Part shown: one piece after another, positions 25,822 through 33,897 of the stretch
Layout of the letters: the number at the start of each line of letters is the position of its first letter
Numbering within the stretch: the stretch's first letter is position 1
NCBI GenBank assembly: GCA_015075635.1
Contig: JABTUA010000001.1
Coordinates: 744,001 to 808,000 of the forward strand
Length of the DNA: 64,000 nt
Source: Polyangiaceae bacterium
Lineage (GTDB): Bacteria; Myxococcota_A; Polyangia; Polyangiales; Polyangiaceae
Direction: 5' to 3'
Made by a program: the position numbers and the translations under genes
Notes under the pieces: generated by a model
The model's input: the letters and a program-made list of their open reading frames with translations, nothing else
Databases searched by the model: none
Told to the model about the DNA's origin: nothing

Positions 25822-26141
25822 GCGAGTGCCTCGGAGAGTCTACTTCGGACCGTCGCCTCGTCGACCCCGCGCACCGACACGGTCTTGAAGCGGGCGGTGT
25901 CGCCGCTCACGAGGCTGACCGCGCCCTTCGACACGCCGAGCGTCTTGGCCAGGAACGCCGTGAGCTCGGCGTTGGCCTCCCCGTCCACGGGAGGCGCCGC
26001 GACCGCGACCTCGAGCGCGCCCTCGCGGACTCCGACCACCCGGCTCTTCGAGGCCCGGGGCTTGACCCGAATGCGCAGCCGAATCCCCTCGGCGCTGGGG
26101 GTGATCGCGAGCTCGTCCAAGGCGCGTCGCAGCTTAGCCAA
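25818..26141 (-). CDS. DUF167 (YggU-family) protein
   Basis: A small protein of about 100 residues with the family signature RLRIRVKPRASKSRVVG and the DGEANAEL motif. It then has LGVSKGAVSLVSGDTARFKTV. DUF167 proteins are short alpha/beta proteins of unknown cellular role, often next to envelope or cofactor genes. The start is uncertain: TTG at 26141 (107 aa) or TTG at 26120 (100 aa), because no ATG or GTG lies in the right place and no strong ribosome site is seen. It is the first gene of the DUF167-dapF-leuB operon and divergent from aroKB. Confidence 0.75.
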   Translation of the reverse strand: MAKLRRALDELAITPSAEGIRLRIRVKPRASKSRVVGVREGALEVAVAAPPVDGEANAELTAFLAKTLGVSKGAVSLVSGDTARFKTVSVRGVDEATVRSRLSEALA

Positions 26142-26189
26142 GCTCGGCGGTGGCCGCGACCGCCGCGCTCTGGCAACGTCGGAGGCCCA

Positions 26190-27749
26190 ATGCCGCGACC
26201 CTTGCTCACCAACGGCTTCATGGCCACCGGCAAGTCCACCGTGGGACGGCGCGTGGCCGAGCTCGAGGGCGTGAGCTTCGAGGATCTCGACGACCGGGTC
26301 GAGCGGCGCGCCGGCGCCAGCGTGGCGGAGATCTTCCAGTCCGCCGGCGAGGACGAGTTCCGCAGGCTGGAGCGCGCCGAGCTCGAGCGCTTGCTCGAGG
26401 ACCCCACGCCGCGTGTGGTCGCCCTCGGCGGCGGCGCGCTCTTGTCCCGCGAGCTGCGCCTGCACGCCCTGGAGCGCGCGACCGTCGTCACGCTCGAGGC
26501 CCCGCTGGACGTCGTGGTGTCGCGCGCGAGCTCGACGCGAAGGCCGCTGCTCTCCGGCGCTGATCCGGCGGCGCGCGCTCGCGAGCTCTACGAGGCCCGG
26601 CGGATCGCCTACGCCGAAGCCCACGCGCGGGTTACCAGCGGCGAAGGCGACGTGGATCGGGTAGCGCGAGCCGTGAGCGCGGTCTGGAAGCGCGAGCCGG
26701 TGGTGGTGGCGGCGGGCCTCCAGAGCTACGCCGTGGACGTCGGCAGCGCGATCGTGGAGGAGCGTCTGGCCGCGCTGTCGGGACAGCCCACCGCCACGCT
26801 GCTGGTGACGGACGAGAACGTCCAGGCGGCGCAGGGCCATAGTCTGGGTAAGTCGCTTCGCGGCCACGCGACGCTGGCCCTCGAGCCGGGCGAAGCGCAC
26901 AAGACACCGGCCGCGCTCGAGCGCGTGTGGCGCGCTGCGCGGGAGAGCCAGCTCGACCGCGGCAGCCTGTTCGTCGCCTTCGGCGGCGGCGTGGTCTGCG
27001 ACATCGCCGGCTTCGCCGCGGCGACCTGGATGCGCGGTACGCGCTGGCTGGCGGTGCCGACCACGCTGCTCTCGATGGTGGACGCCTCCGTCGGCGGCAA
27101 GACGGCCGTGGATTTGGGCGACGCCAAGAACGCCGTCGGCGCGTTCTGGCAACCGGCGGGCGTGGTCTGCGACATCTCGCTGCTCGGCACCGAGCCGGAG
27201 CGGGGCTTCCAGAGCGCCCTCGCCGAGGTGGTGAAGAGCGCGTTGGTGGGCGACCCAGAGCTCCTGGACTTCCTCGAGACGCACGCGGACGCGGTGCTCG
27301 CGCGTGACGCAGCCGCGCTGACCCAGGTCGTCCGCCGCAGCATCGGCGTCAAAGCGCGCATCGTGTCACGGGACGAGCGCGAGTCGGGTCTGCGCGCGGT
27401 GCTCAACCTGGGACACACCGTCGGGCACGCGCTGGAGGCCTGCACCAGCTACAGCGCGTACACTCACGGTGAGGCCGTTGCGCTGGGCCTGGTCGCGGCG
27501 CTCGGCATCGGCCAGCGCTTGGGTGTGACCAGCCCGAGCCTCTCGGAGCGCGTCCGCGCGCTGCTCGCCCGCCTCGGCCTGCCGACGGATCTCTCCCGAG
27601 CGCCGCTCGGCGATGCCGTCGAGCTCCTGGTTCGCGACAAGAAGCGGCGCGGCACCTACATCCACTTCGTGGTGGTTTCCGCCGCGGGACGCGTCGAGAC
27701 GCAGTCGCTGCCGCTGGAACAGCTGCGGCGCCTCGCGCTCACCTGCTGA
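26190..27749 (+). CDS. aroKB: bifunctional shikimate kinase / 3-dehydroquinate synthase
   Basis: A 519-aa fusion. Residues 1-165 are shikimate kinase: P-loop GFMATGKST, DDRVERRAG, ALGGGAL and RRPLLSG. Residues about 170-519 are 3-dehydroquinate synthase: FGGGVVCDIAGFAAATWMRG, PTTLLSMVDASVGGKTAVD and NAVGAFWQP. The metal-binding region has LNLGHTVGHALE and HGEAVALGL. It provides steps 2 and 5 of the shikimate pathway in one chain. Both halves look intact. The fusion order aroK-aroB is the reverse of chance neighbours in most bacteria, where they are separate genes. The gene is divergent from the DUF167-dapF operon. Confidence 0.93.
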   Translation: MPRPLLTNGFMATGKSTVGRRVAELEGVSFEDLDDRVERRAGASVAEIFQSAGEDEFRRLERAELERLLEDPTPRVVALGGGALLSRELRLHALERATVVTLEAPLDVVVSRASSTRRPLLSGADPAARARELYEARRIAYAEAHARVTSGEGDVDRVARAVSAVWKREPVVVAAGLQSYAVDVGSAIVEERLAALSGQPTATLLVTDENVQAAQGHSLGKSLRGHATLALEPGEAHKTPAALERVWRAARESQLDRGSLFVAFGGGVVCDIAGFAAATWMRGTRWLAVPTTLLSMVDASVGGKTAVDLGDAKNAVGAFWQPAGVVCDISLLGTEPERGFQSALAEVVKSALVGDPELLDFLETHADAVLARDAAALTQVVRRSIGVKARIVSRDERESGLRAVLNLGHTVGHALEACTSYSAYTHGEAVALGLVAALGIGQRLGVTSPSLSERVRALLARLGLPTDLSRAPLGDAVELLVRDKKRRGTYIHFVVVSAAGRVETQSLPLEQLRRLALTC

Positions 27750-27876
27750 GCGGACGCGCAGACTTAGCGAAGTGCGACGGCGCCGCATCGCGATTCTTGG
27801 CGTGTCGCGCTGGCTCTCGATACACTTCGGTTTGAAGCGCCCGCTCCATCGTGCGCCTCCCGACATCGAGGTCTTC

Positions 27877-28596
27877 ATGCGCCGGTTCATCACCAAAGCA
27901 ATCGTGATTGGCGGGCTCCTGTCCCCTCTCGCTCTGGCGACGCAAGGCTGCGCCGACAACGAGACCATGCTCTTCGTCCGCGCCGTCCTGAAGCTGGAGG
28001 CCGGGGAGTGCCTCGCCAAGGGCGATCCGAACTCCACCATGCTGCTCGGGGGAGTGATGGATCTGCACTTCCGCGACAACTACAACGCGGCCCTCCTGGT
28101 CGGTAACCAGCTCGTTCGCCGAGGCTCGAAGAACCTGCTGCGCAACGAGTCGAACCGCGTGGTGCTGAAGGGCGCCGAGGTCACGCTGCTCGACGACCAG
28201 GAGAACGTGGTCGCCGAGTTCACCGTACCCGGTGTCGGCTTCGTCGATGTCGGAACCGGCGAGGACCCGGGCTACGGCGTGATCGCCACCACGTTGATCC
28301 CGTCGGGCCTGGCCCAGCCGAACGCGCTCTATCTGGTGGACGTCCGCGCCTTCGGCGAGACGCTGGGCGGCACGGAGATCACCTCGGCGGCGCTGCGCTA
28401 CCCGATCTACACCTGCGATCGTTGCCTGATCACCTACCCGCAAGACGCAGCCGACCCGGCGCAGCTCCCGGCCTACATGTGCATCGGTGGCGAGGCGAGC
28501 GAGGACCCGCTGCCGTGCTACCTCGGCCAGGACGACTACATCGACTGCCGAATCTGCTCCGCGTCCGATCCGGCCTGCCAGACCCCCGGCGGGTAA
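27877..28596 (+). CDS. secreted Cys-rich protein of unknown function
   Basis: A 239-aa protein with N-terminal signal AIVIGGLLSPLALATQGC (possible lipoprotein). An immunoglobulin-like beta region includes VVLKGAEVTLLDDQENVVAEF and PGVGFVDVGTGEDPG. The C-terminus is Cys-rich: C-x2-C in CDRC, then CIGG, PCYLG and CRIC. Similar paralogues with this pattern are common in Sorangium-type genomes, as far as I can recall. No enzyme motif is visible. It is followed after 8 nt by a beta-barrel-like small protein gene, so they may be co-expressed. Confidence 0.7.
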   Translation: MRRFITKAIVIGGLLSPLALATQGCADNETMLFVRAVLKLEAGECLAKGDPNSTMLLGGVMDLHFRDNYNAALLVGNQLVRRGSKNLLRNESNRVVLKGAEVTLLDDQENVVAEFTVPGVGFVDVGTGEDPGYGVIATTLIPSGLAQPNALYLVDVRAFGETLGGTEITSAALRYPIYTCDRCLITYPQDAADPAQLPAYMCIGGEASEDPLPCYLGQDDYIDCRICSASDPACQTPGG

Positions 28597-28604
28597 GCTC
28601 CCCG

Positions 28605-29171
28605 ATGAGGCGGCGCGTCGCGCTCTGTGCCCTGACGGCGACGCTCGGGAGCGCGGGCACCGCCAGCGCGGAGCCACAGTGGAACGTCGGCGCGCTCACG
28701 GGCGTGTGCGGCCGTGGCGCCGACGGCAGCTACTGGCAGGACACCTGCTGGTACAACGGCGTGCGCGGCGACGTGTTGTTCGGGCGGAGCCGCTACTCGG
28801 ACGTCAGCGCGGGCCCTTTCGCCAGCATCACCAGCGCGGGATTCGACGACGTGCGCCTGGGCGGCGGCGCCACGCTGCTCCTGCCGGTGACCCAGTATCT
28901 GCCGCTCGGCCTCTCGCTGGGCGGCTACGCGCGCCAGGAGGACGACTGGGATCCCGGCGTCTCGGGCTGGCTGTTCTTCGGCAGTCGTTCGTACAACTTC
29001 CACTCGAGCTACGGCATCGCCGCGGGCCTCTTGCTCGGTGTCGAGCACGACCTCCGGGATCCCGGGCACAACGCCATCGTGGTCGGCGTGCAGATCGATG
29101 GGCTGGTGCTCGCGCTGCCGTTCCTCTTCACCTACGAGTGGCTGCGCGGCAACCCCGACGAAGACGATTGA
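28605..29171 (+). CDS. small exported protein, barrel-like
   Basis: A 188-aa protein with a signal peptide (ALCALTATLGSAGTASAEP). Alternating amphipathic strands follow with aromatic residues at turns (YWQDTCWYNGVRGDVLF, YLPLGLSLGGYARQEDDW, VVGVQIDGLVLALPFLFTY). Size and pattern resemble small outer-membrane barrels. It shares its general look with the 48254-48790 product (pattern GxxVDLGLSVG, then FxxxYRT). No function can be named. It is probably a pair with the Cys-rich protein just upstream. Confidence 0.6.
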   Translation: MRRRVALCALTATLGSAGTASAEPQWNVGALTGVCGRGADGSYWQDTCWYNGVRGDVLFGRSRYSDVSAGPFASITSAGFDDVRLGGGATLLLPVTQYLPLGLSLGGYARQEDDWDPGVSGWLFFGSRSYNFHSSYGIAAGLLLGVEHDLRDPGHNAIVVGVQIDGLVLALPFLFTYEWLRGNPDEDD

Positions 29172-29173
29172 GG

Positions 29174-29503
29174 CTAGAGCTCCGGGGAGGCTTCGGCCCC
29201 GGCACCGTCGCCGTCTGGGAGCGCCTCGAGCGCGTCGTCGATGCGCCGGAGCACCGAGCGCAGCATCTCCCGCGAGCGCTCCTCGAGCGCCTGGCGCCGG
29301 CCGCGCTCCTCCTCCAGGTCGTGGGCGAGCGAGATGGCTGCCAAGAGGAGCGTCTGGGGCGAGACCGCGCGCCCCGGGCCCGAGAGCTCGCGCAGCCGCT
29401 CGTCCACCAGGCTCCCCAGGCGCCGCAGCTCGTCTTCGCTCGCGGAAGCGACGACCCGGTAGGTCTGTCCCCCCACGCGAAGCTCCACCGGAGCGCGGCT
29501 CAT
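29174..29503 (-). CDS. zapA: cell division protein ZapA
   Basis: A 109-aa protein with the ZapA pattern: a short N-terminal strand pair (VELRVGGQTYRVVA), then LRRLGSLVDERLREL. A long C-terminal coiled-coil helix follows (LLLAAISLAHDLEEERGRRQALEERS). ZapA cross-links FtsZ filaments at the septum. A TGC-TACGGT promoter lies 6 nt before the ATG, so the mRNA could be leaderless. Confidence 0.8.
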   Translation of the reverse strand: MSRAPVELRVGGQTYRVVASASEDELRRLGSLVDERLRELSGPGRAVSPQTLLLAAISLAHDLEEERGRRQALEERSREMLRSVLRRIDDALEALPDGDGAGAEASPEL

Positions 29504-29509
29504 GGGACG

Positions 29510-29518
29510 ACCGTAGCA
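29510..29518 (-). promoter_or_regulatory. extended -10 of zapA
   Basis: On the - strand TGC-TACGGT, 6 nt before the ATG at 29503. TGn plus TAnnnT fits an extended -10. The predicted start point would be at or next to the ATG. Confidence 0.45.
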
Positions 29519-29548
29519 CCAGAGTAGTCGAATGGAAATGGCCCGCGA

Positions 29549-30124
29549 TCAACGGAAGAGTCGCAGCAAGACCTCGAGTGCGACGCGTTCGACGGCGTCG
29601 GCGGCGGCGCGACGTTCCACGTGAATTCGCACCAAGGCCTGAAACGAGCCCACTGCAGCGAGCAGTCGTGCTTCGTCGACGACGCCGGAGAACACTCCCG
29701 CTGAGCGCGCGTCTTCGAGCGCGCCGCGCAGCTGCTGGCGCGCCAACGCCGCGCAGCGCGAGCTGGACGCAGACGAGAGAAAAGCGCCGATCAAATCGGG
29801 GGATTCGCTGGCCGCCGCCAGCCAACCGGAGATCACACCGCGCAGGCGCTCGCGCGGCGCCACGCTGTGTCTGAGCGCACCCTCGACGCGTCCGGCGACC
29901 ATCATCGCGGCGCTGCTCTCGACCGCCCGGGTCGCTTGCTCGAGGCTGGCGAAGTGCGCGTAGAACGTGTTCCGGCCCTTGCCCGCGCGGCGCACGATGT
30001 TCTGCACGTTCAGCGCCGTGCGCTCGTTGAGCACCTCCGCCGTGGCGCGGATCAACTCACTGCGGTGGAGCGCCCACCGCTCGGCCTGACTCAATCCGCG
30101 CTGATACAGGCCGCGAGGGGCCAT
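29549..30124 (-). CDS. TetR/AcrR-family transcription regulator
   Basis: A 191-aa regulator. The N-terminal helix-turn-helix runs ELIRATAEVL, then LNVQNIVRRAGKGRNTFYAHFASLEQA, which matches the TetR DNA-binding domain. The C-terminal ligand domain is Ala-rich and typical in length. It is divergent from bioF-bioD, with a 20-bp imperfect palindrome (30231-30250) in the shared region, so biotin-gene control is plausible, by analogy with BioQ. Ligand is unknown. A - strand intrinsic terminator at 30157-30181 lies between the candidate operator and this gene. Confidence 0.85.
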   Translation of the reverse strand: MAPRGLYQRGLSQAERWALHRSELIRATAEVLNERTALNVQNIVRRAGKGRNTFYAHFASLEQATRAVESSAAMMVAGRVEGALRHSVAPRERLRGVISGWLAAASESPDLIGAFLSSASSSRCAALARQQLRGALEDARSAGVFSGVVDEARLLAAVGSFQALVRIHVERRAAADAVERVALEVLLRLFR

Positions 30125-30131
30125 GCGAGAA

Positions 30132-30137
30132 AGACTA
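30132..30137 (-). promoter_or_regulatory. possible -10 of tetR
   Basis: TAGTCT on the - strand, 7 nt before the ATG at 30124. It fits the near-start TAnnnT pattern. Confidence 0.35.
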
Positions 30138-30156
30138 CTCTGTTTTTATGGATCAT

Positions 30157-30181
30157 CAAAAAAGGCCTCGAGGAGAGGCCT
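30157..30181 (-). terminator. intrinsic terminator reading on the - strand
   Basis: On the - strand: stem AGGCCTC, 5-nt loop, stem GAGGCCT, then TTTTTT. The 7-bp stem is perfect. No complete gene on the - strand lies upstream of it (bioF to the right is on +). It therefore ends either an unannotated short transcript or the leader of tetR. Confidence 0.6.
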
Positions 30182-30230
30182 CTGAAGCGCCACCCCAGCC
30201 CAGGATTGCACTTATCCATTTGATATTACT

Positions 30231-30250
30231 AGGTTTAGTATAATAAAACT
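30231..30250. promoter_or_regulatory. candidate operator of the bio genes
   Basis: AGGTTTA-GTATAA-TAAAACT: 7-bp arms with one mismatch, around a TATAAT (30239-30244). An operator overlapping the -10 would let a dimeric repressor such as the divergent TetR protein block bioFD. The link to that regulator is inferred from location only. Confidence 0.45.
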
Positions 30251-30366
30251 CTGTCGTCTTTTTGGGCCAACGGGCGTGAAACCCCCGAAACGCCGATCGC
30301 CGAGGAAAGCGCCTGAGCGAGCCTGAGCGAGCGCTGTCGATCTCCTCCCTGGGCAGGCCCCGAAGC

Positions 30367-30375
30367 TGCTATGCC
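30367..30375 (+). promoter_or_regulatory. possible -10 of bioF
   Basis: TGC-TATGCC, 11 nt before the ATG at 30387. It is an alternative to the TATAAT at 30239-30244. Confidence 0.3.
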
Positions 30376-30386
30376 TGCCGCGCGGA

Positions 30387-31505
30387 ATGCTGGATTTTCT
30401 GGAGAAAGAGCTGGCGGAGCTTGCTCGCCAGGGCCTGCTACGCGAGGTTACGGGCGCACGCCTCGACCTGATCGACGTCGCTTCCAACGATTATCTCGCC
30501 TACGCCCGCACGCCTGTTTCACGTGCAACACTGCTCGAATGTGAAGCTGCAGAGGCGGGCGCTGGAGCCTCCCGGCTGATCCACGGCACGACCCAGCCCC
30601 ACCTGGCCCTCGAAGCCGAGCTCGCGAGTTGGGTTGGGTTGCCCTCCGCCCTGCTCTTCTCCAGTGGTTATGCCGCGAATCTGGGCCTGCTTCAGGCCCT
30701 GGCTCGACCCGGAGATCGGGTCGTGTCGGATGCCCTGAACCACGCCTCGATCATCGACGGTTGCCGGCTCGCTCGGGCCGACGTCGCGGTCGTCCCGCAC
30801 CGCGACCTGGCTGCGGTGGAGGGAGTCCTGGCCGAGCCCGCGGCAGGTGCTCGGCGCTTCGTCGTCACCGAGTCCTACTTCAGCATGGACGGTGACCAAG
30901 CGGACCTGCCCGGGCTGCGCCGGCTCTGCGACCGCTTTGGCGCCAGCCTGCTGGTCGATGAGGCGCATGCCCTGGGAGTATTCGGGCCCGAGGGCGCCGG
31001 CCTGTGCCGGGCCACCGGGGTCGTTCCCGACGCTTTGGTGGGCACGCTGGGCAAGGCCATCGGGGTCCATGGTGCCTTCGTCGCTGGCTCCGGCGAGCTG
31101 CGGCGGTGGCTCTGGAACCGCGCTCGCAGCCTGGTCTTCTCGACCGCCAGCTCCCCGCTCCTGGCCCTGATCGCCCGCGAGCAGGTGCGCCGGGCGCGGC
31201 GCGATGAGGCGGGGCGAAGCCGGCTGGCGCAGGCCGCGGCGCAGCTTCGGGCCCGGCTTCGGGCAGCCGGGGTCGAGGCGGCACCTGGATCGACGGGCCC
31301 CATCGTGCCGATCCTGCTCGGGGACAACGCCCGGGCCCTGCGCGTCGCGGACGCTCTTCAGCGCGATGGGTTCCGCGCTCAGGCCATCCGCCCGCCGACT
31401 GTCCCCGCTGGTAGTGCCCGCTTGCGGATCACCGTTTCGACCGCCCTCGACGACGCCACCCTGGAGCGCCTGGCCACATGCCTGATCGCCGCCTGCGCAG
31501 AGTAG
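30387..31505 (+). CDS. bioF: 8-amino-7-oxononanoate synthase
   Basis: A 372-aa PLP enzyme of the alpha-oxoamine synthase family. It has SNDYLAYA at the N-terminus, GAGASRLIHGTTQPH, SGYAANLGLL, LNHASIIDG, VDEAHALGVFGPEGAG (PLP Asp) and GTLGKAIGVHG with the PLP Lys. It condenses pimeloyl-CoA/ACP with alanine, the first committed biotin step. It overlaps bioD by 28 nt. Regulation is probably by the palindrome 30231-30250. Confidence 0.93.
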   Translation: MLDFLEKELAELARQGLLREVTGARLDLIDVASNDYLAYARTPVSRATLLECEAAEAGAGASRLIHGTTQPHLALEAELASWVGLPSALLFSSGYAANLGLLQALARPGDRVVSDALNHASIIDGCRLARADVAVVPHRDLAAVEGVLAEPAAGARRFVVTESYFSMDGDQADLPGLRRLCDRFGASLLVDEAHALGVFGPEGAGLCRATGVVPDALVGTLGKAIGVHGAFVAGSGELRRWLWNRARSLVFSTASSPLLALIAREQVRRARRDEAGRSRLAQAAAQLRARLRAAGVEAAPGSTGPIVPILLGDNARALRVADALQRDGFRAQAIRPPTVPAGSARLRITVSTALDDATLERLATCLIAACAE

Positions 31506-32149
31506 TCGTGCTGGGCACCGGGACCGGCGTCGGCAAGACCCGGCTGACCGTGGCGCTCGCCAGGGCCCTCCGCCGCATCGGCCCGACCCTGGCGCTCAAG
31601 CCCCTCGAGTCCGGCGGGGATGCCGACGCCCGGGCGTTCGACGTGGAAAACTCGATCCGCGTGGAGCCTCACCCGCTGATCGCGTTGGCCGAGCCGCTCT
31701 CGCCCCACCTCGCAGCGCGGCGAGAAGGACGCCGAGTCAGCGTTGCGGAGCTGACGGGCTGGGTCGCCCAGCAGGAGTCTCAGTTAGCACTATGTGACAA
31801 TACGTCGCCATATATCTTCTCGGTGATCGAGAGCGCGGGAGGCGCCCTCTCGCCGCTCAGCCGCGAGGCCAGGAACCTGGAGCTCGCCCGGGCGCTCGAC
31901 CCCGCCAAGCTGTTGCTCGTGGGTCCCGACTCGCTTGGCGTGCTGCACGCGCTCGGCTCGACGCTGATCGCCATGGCCGCGCTCGGCCGCCCGCCGGATC
32001 TGGTCGCGCTGTCGGCGGCCAGCGTGGACGCCTCGACGGGGACCAACGCGGACGAGCTGCGCGAGCTCGGCATCGCCGACCCGGCCTTCGTGCTCGGGCC
32101 CGGCGAGGACGACGCGAGCGCCCTCGCCGAGGCGTTCATCAGCTCTTGA
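31478..32149 (+). CDS. bioD: dethiobiotin synthase
   Basis: A 223-aa ATP-dependent synthase with P-loop GTGTGVGKTRLT, KPLESGG, the VIESAGGALSPL segment with the catalytic-site Glu, and AKLLLVGPDSLGVLHA. The stretch encoding QLALCDNTSPYIF uses more A/T-rich codons than its neighbours. Its end overlaps the end of the convergent ABC ATPase gene by 11 bp. Together with bioF it makes dethiobiotin; bioB and bioA are not in the window. Confidence 0.9.
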   Translation: MPDRRLRRVVVLGTGTGVGKTRLTVALARALRRIGPTLALKPLESGGDADARAFDVENSIRVEPHPLIALAEPLSPHLAARREGRRVSVAELTGWVAQQESQLALCDNTSPYIFSVIESAGGALSPLSREARNLELARALDPAKLLLVGPDSLGVLHALGSTLIAMAALGRPPDLVALSAASVDASTGTNADELRELGIADPAFVLGPGEDDASALAEAFISS

Positions 32150-32780
32150 CGACTCGGCCGCCCTCGATGCGGACCGTTCGAGCGCTCAGCTTCTCGGCCA
32201 GGCCAGGGGCATGATTGACGACGATGACGATGGCGCCCCGCTGCCGCTCGTCCACGAGCACCTGTTCGAGCCGCTCGGAGCTGGCGGGGTCCAGGCCCGA
32301 GAAGGGCTCGTCGAGAAGCAGGATCGCCGGCTCGTGGACCAGCGCGCGGGCCAGCGCGATGCGCTGCCGCTGTCCGCGACTCAAGGTCGACACGCGCCGG
32401 TCTCCGAACGTGCTGGCGCCGACGCGCGCGCAGGCCCGCTCCCAGGCGGCCTTCGGCTCGACGCCGCGCAAGCGCGCCGCGAGCTCGACGTTCTGCCGCC
32501 CGGTGAGCTCGCGATAGCAATGGGATTCGTGCGCGACCCAGCCGATCTGCTCGCGCGCACCCTCGCGGTCGGCGCCGTTCGGGGCGTAGGTCACGCTGCC
32601 GCTGCTCGGCGCCAGGACCGTGCCGATCACGGCGAGAAGCGTGCTCTTGCCGGCCCCGTTGGGACCCTCGAGGAAGACCAGCTCCCCCTGGGAGAAATCC
32701 ACGCTCACCCCGCGCAGCGCCAGCGTCGCCCCGAACAAACGCGACACCGCTCGGACTTCTATACGTTCGATCCGCGCCAT
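32139..32780 (-). CDS. ABC transporter ATP-binding protein, orphan (CcmA-like)
   Basis: A 213-aa ATPase: Walker A GPNGAGKST, signature LSRGQRQRIALARAL, Walker B ILLLDEPFSGLD and H-loop VNHAP. Domain length and an N-terminal RLFGATLALRGVSVDF fit CcmA or other short exporters. No permease gene is nearby. ATG 32780 is my choice; ATG 32798 or GTG 32807 would add a short leader. It is convergent with bioD. Confidence 0.8.
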   Translation of the reverse strand: MARIERIEVRAVSRLFGATLALRGVSVDFSQGELVFLEGPNGAGKSTLLAVIGTVLAPSSGSVTYAPNGADREGAREQIGWVAHESHCYRELTGRQNVELAARLRGVEPKAAWERACARVGASTFGDRRVSTLSRGQRQRIALARALVHEPAILLLDEPFSGLDPASSERLEQVLVDERQRGAIVIVVNHAPGLAEKLSARTVRIEGGRVVKS

Positions 32781-32903
32781 CCTGGGGCCAGGCGCCATCG
32801 ATATCACAGGGCCGGCCCATGGGATCCCCCCTCTCGGGCATCGAATCCCCGCCCGGTCGTGCTAATCATCCATTCTGCACGGGAAGGTCCGCTGAGACCC
32901 CCG

Positions 32904-32912
32904 TGCTACCAT
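32904..32912 (+). promoter_or_regulatory. extended -10 of the MoxR operon
   Basis: TGC-TACCAT, 7 nt before the ATG at 32920. TGn and TAnnnT suggest a leaderless or near-leaderless mRNA. Confidence 0.45.
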
Positions 32913-32919
32913 CCGCCCG

Positions 32920-33888
<969 letters not shown>

Positions 33889-33897
33889 GGCAGTGCC

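Larger units (their letters stand above)
30125..30386. other. AT-rich divergent regulatory region between tetR and bioF
   Basis: 262 bp, clearly less GC-rich than its surroundings. It holds a tetR -10 (TAGTCT, 30132-30137, - strand), a hairpin with T run reading on the - strand (30157-30181), and a palindrome with TATAAT (30231-30250). It also holds a tandem CTGAGCGAGC repeat (about 30312-30331) and a possible bioF -10 (TGC-TATGCC, 30367-30375). No gene seen. Confidence 0.6.

Noticed and set aside
25818-27284. A long - strand frame (488 codons) ending in the DUF167 domain.
   Set aside because: The first about 380 codons run antisense to aroKB and have no sensible domain; only the last about 100 are the DUF167 protein.
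30091-30219. A 42-codon ORF on the - strand (start MDKCNPGLGWRF) overlapping the tetR start.
   Set aside because: No ribosome site, crosses the terminator hairpin, and its coding look is poor. I list the hairpin instead.
30212-30487. A 91-residue ORF on the - strand over bioF.
   Set aside because: It is Ser/Arg-rich, runs antisense to bioF, and has no recognisable domain; a typical shadow in high-GC DNA.
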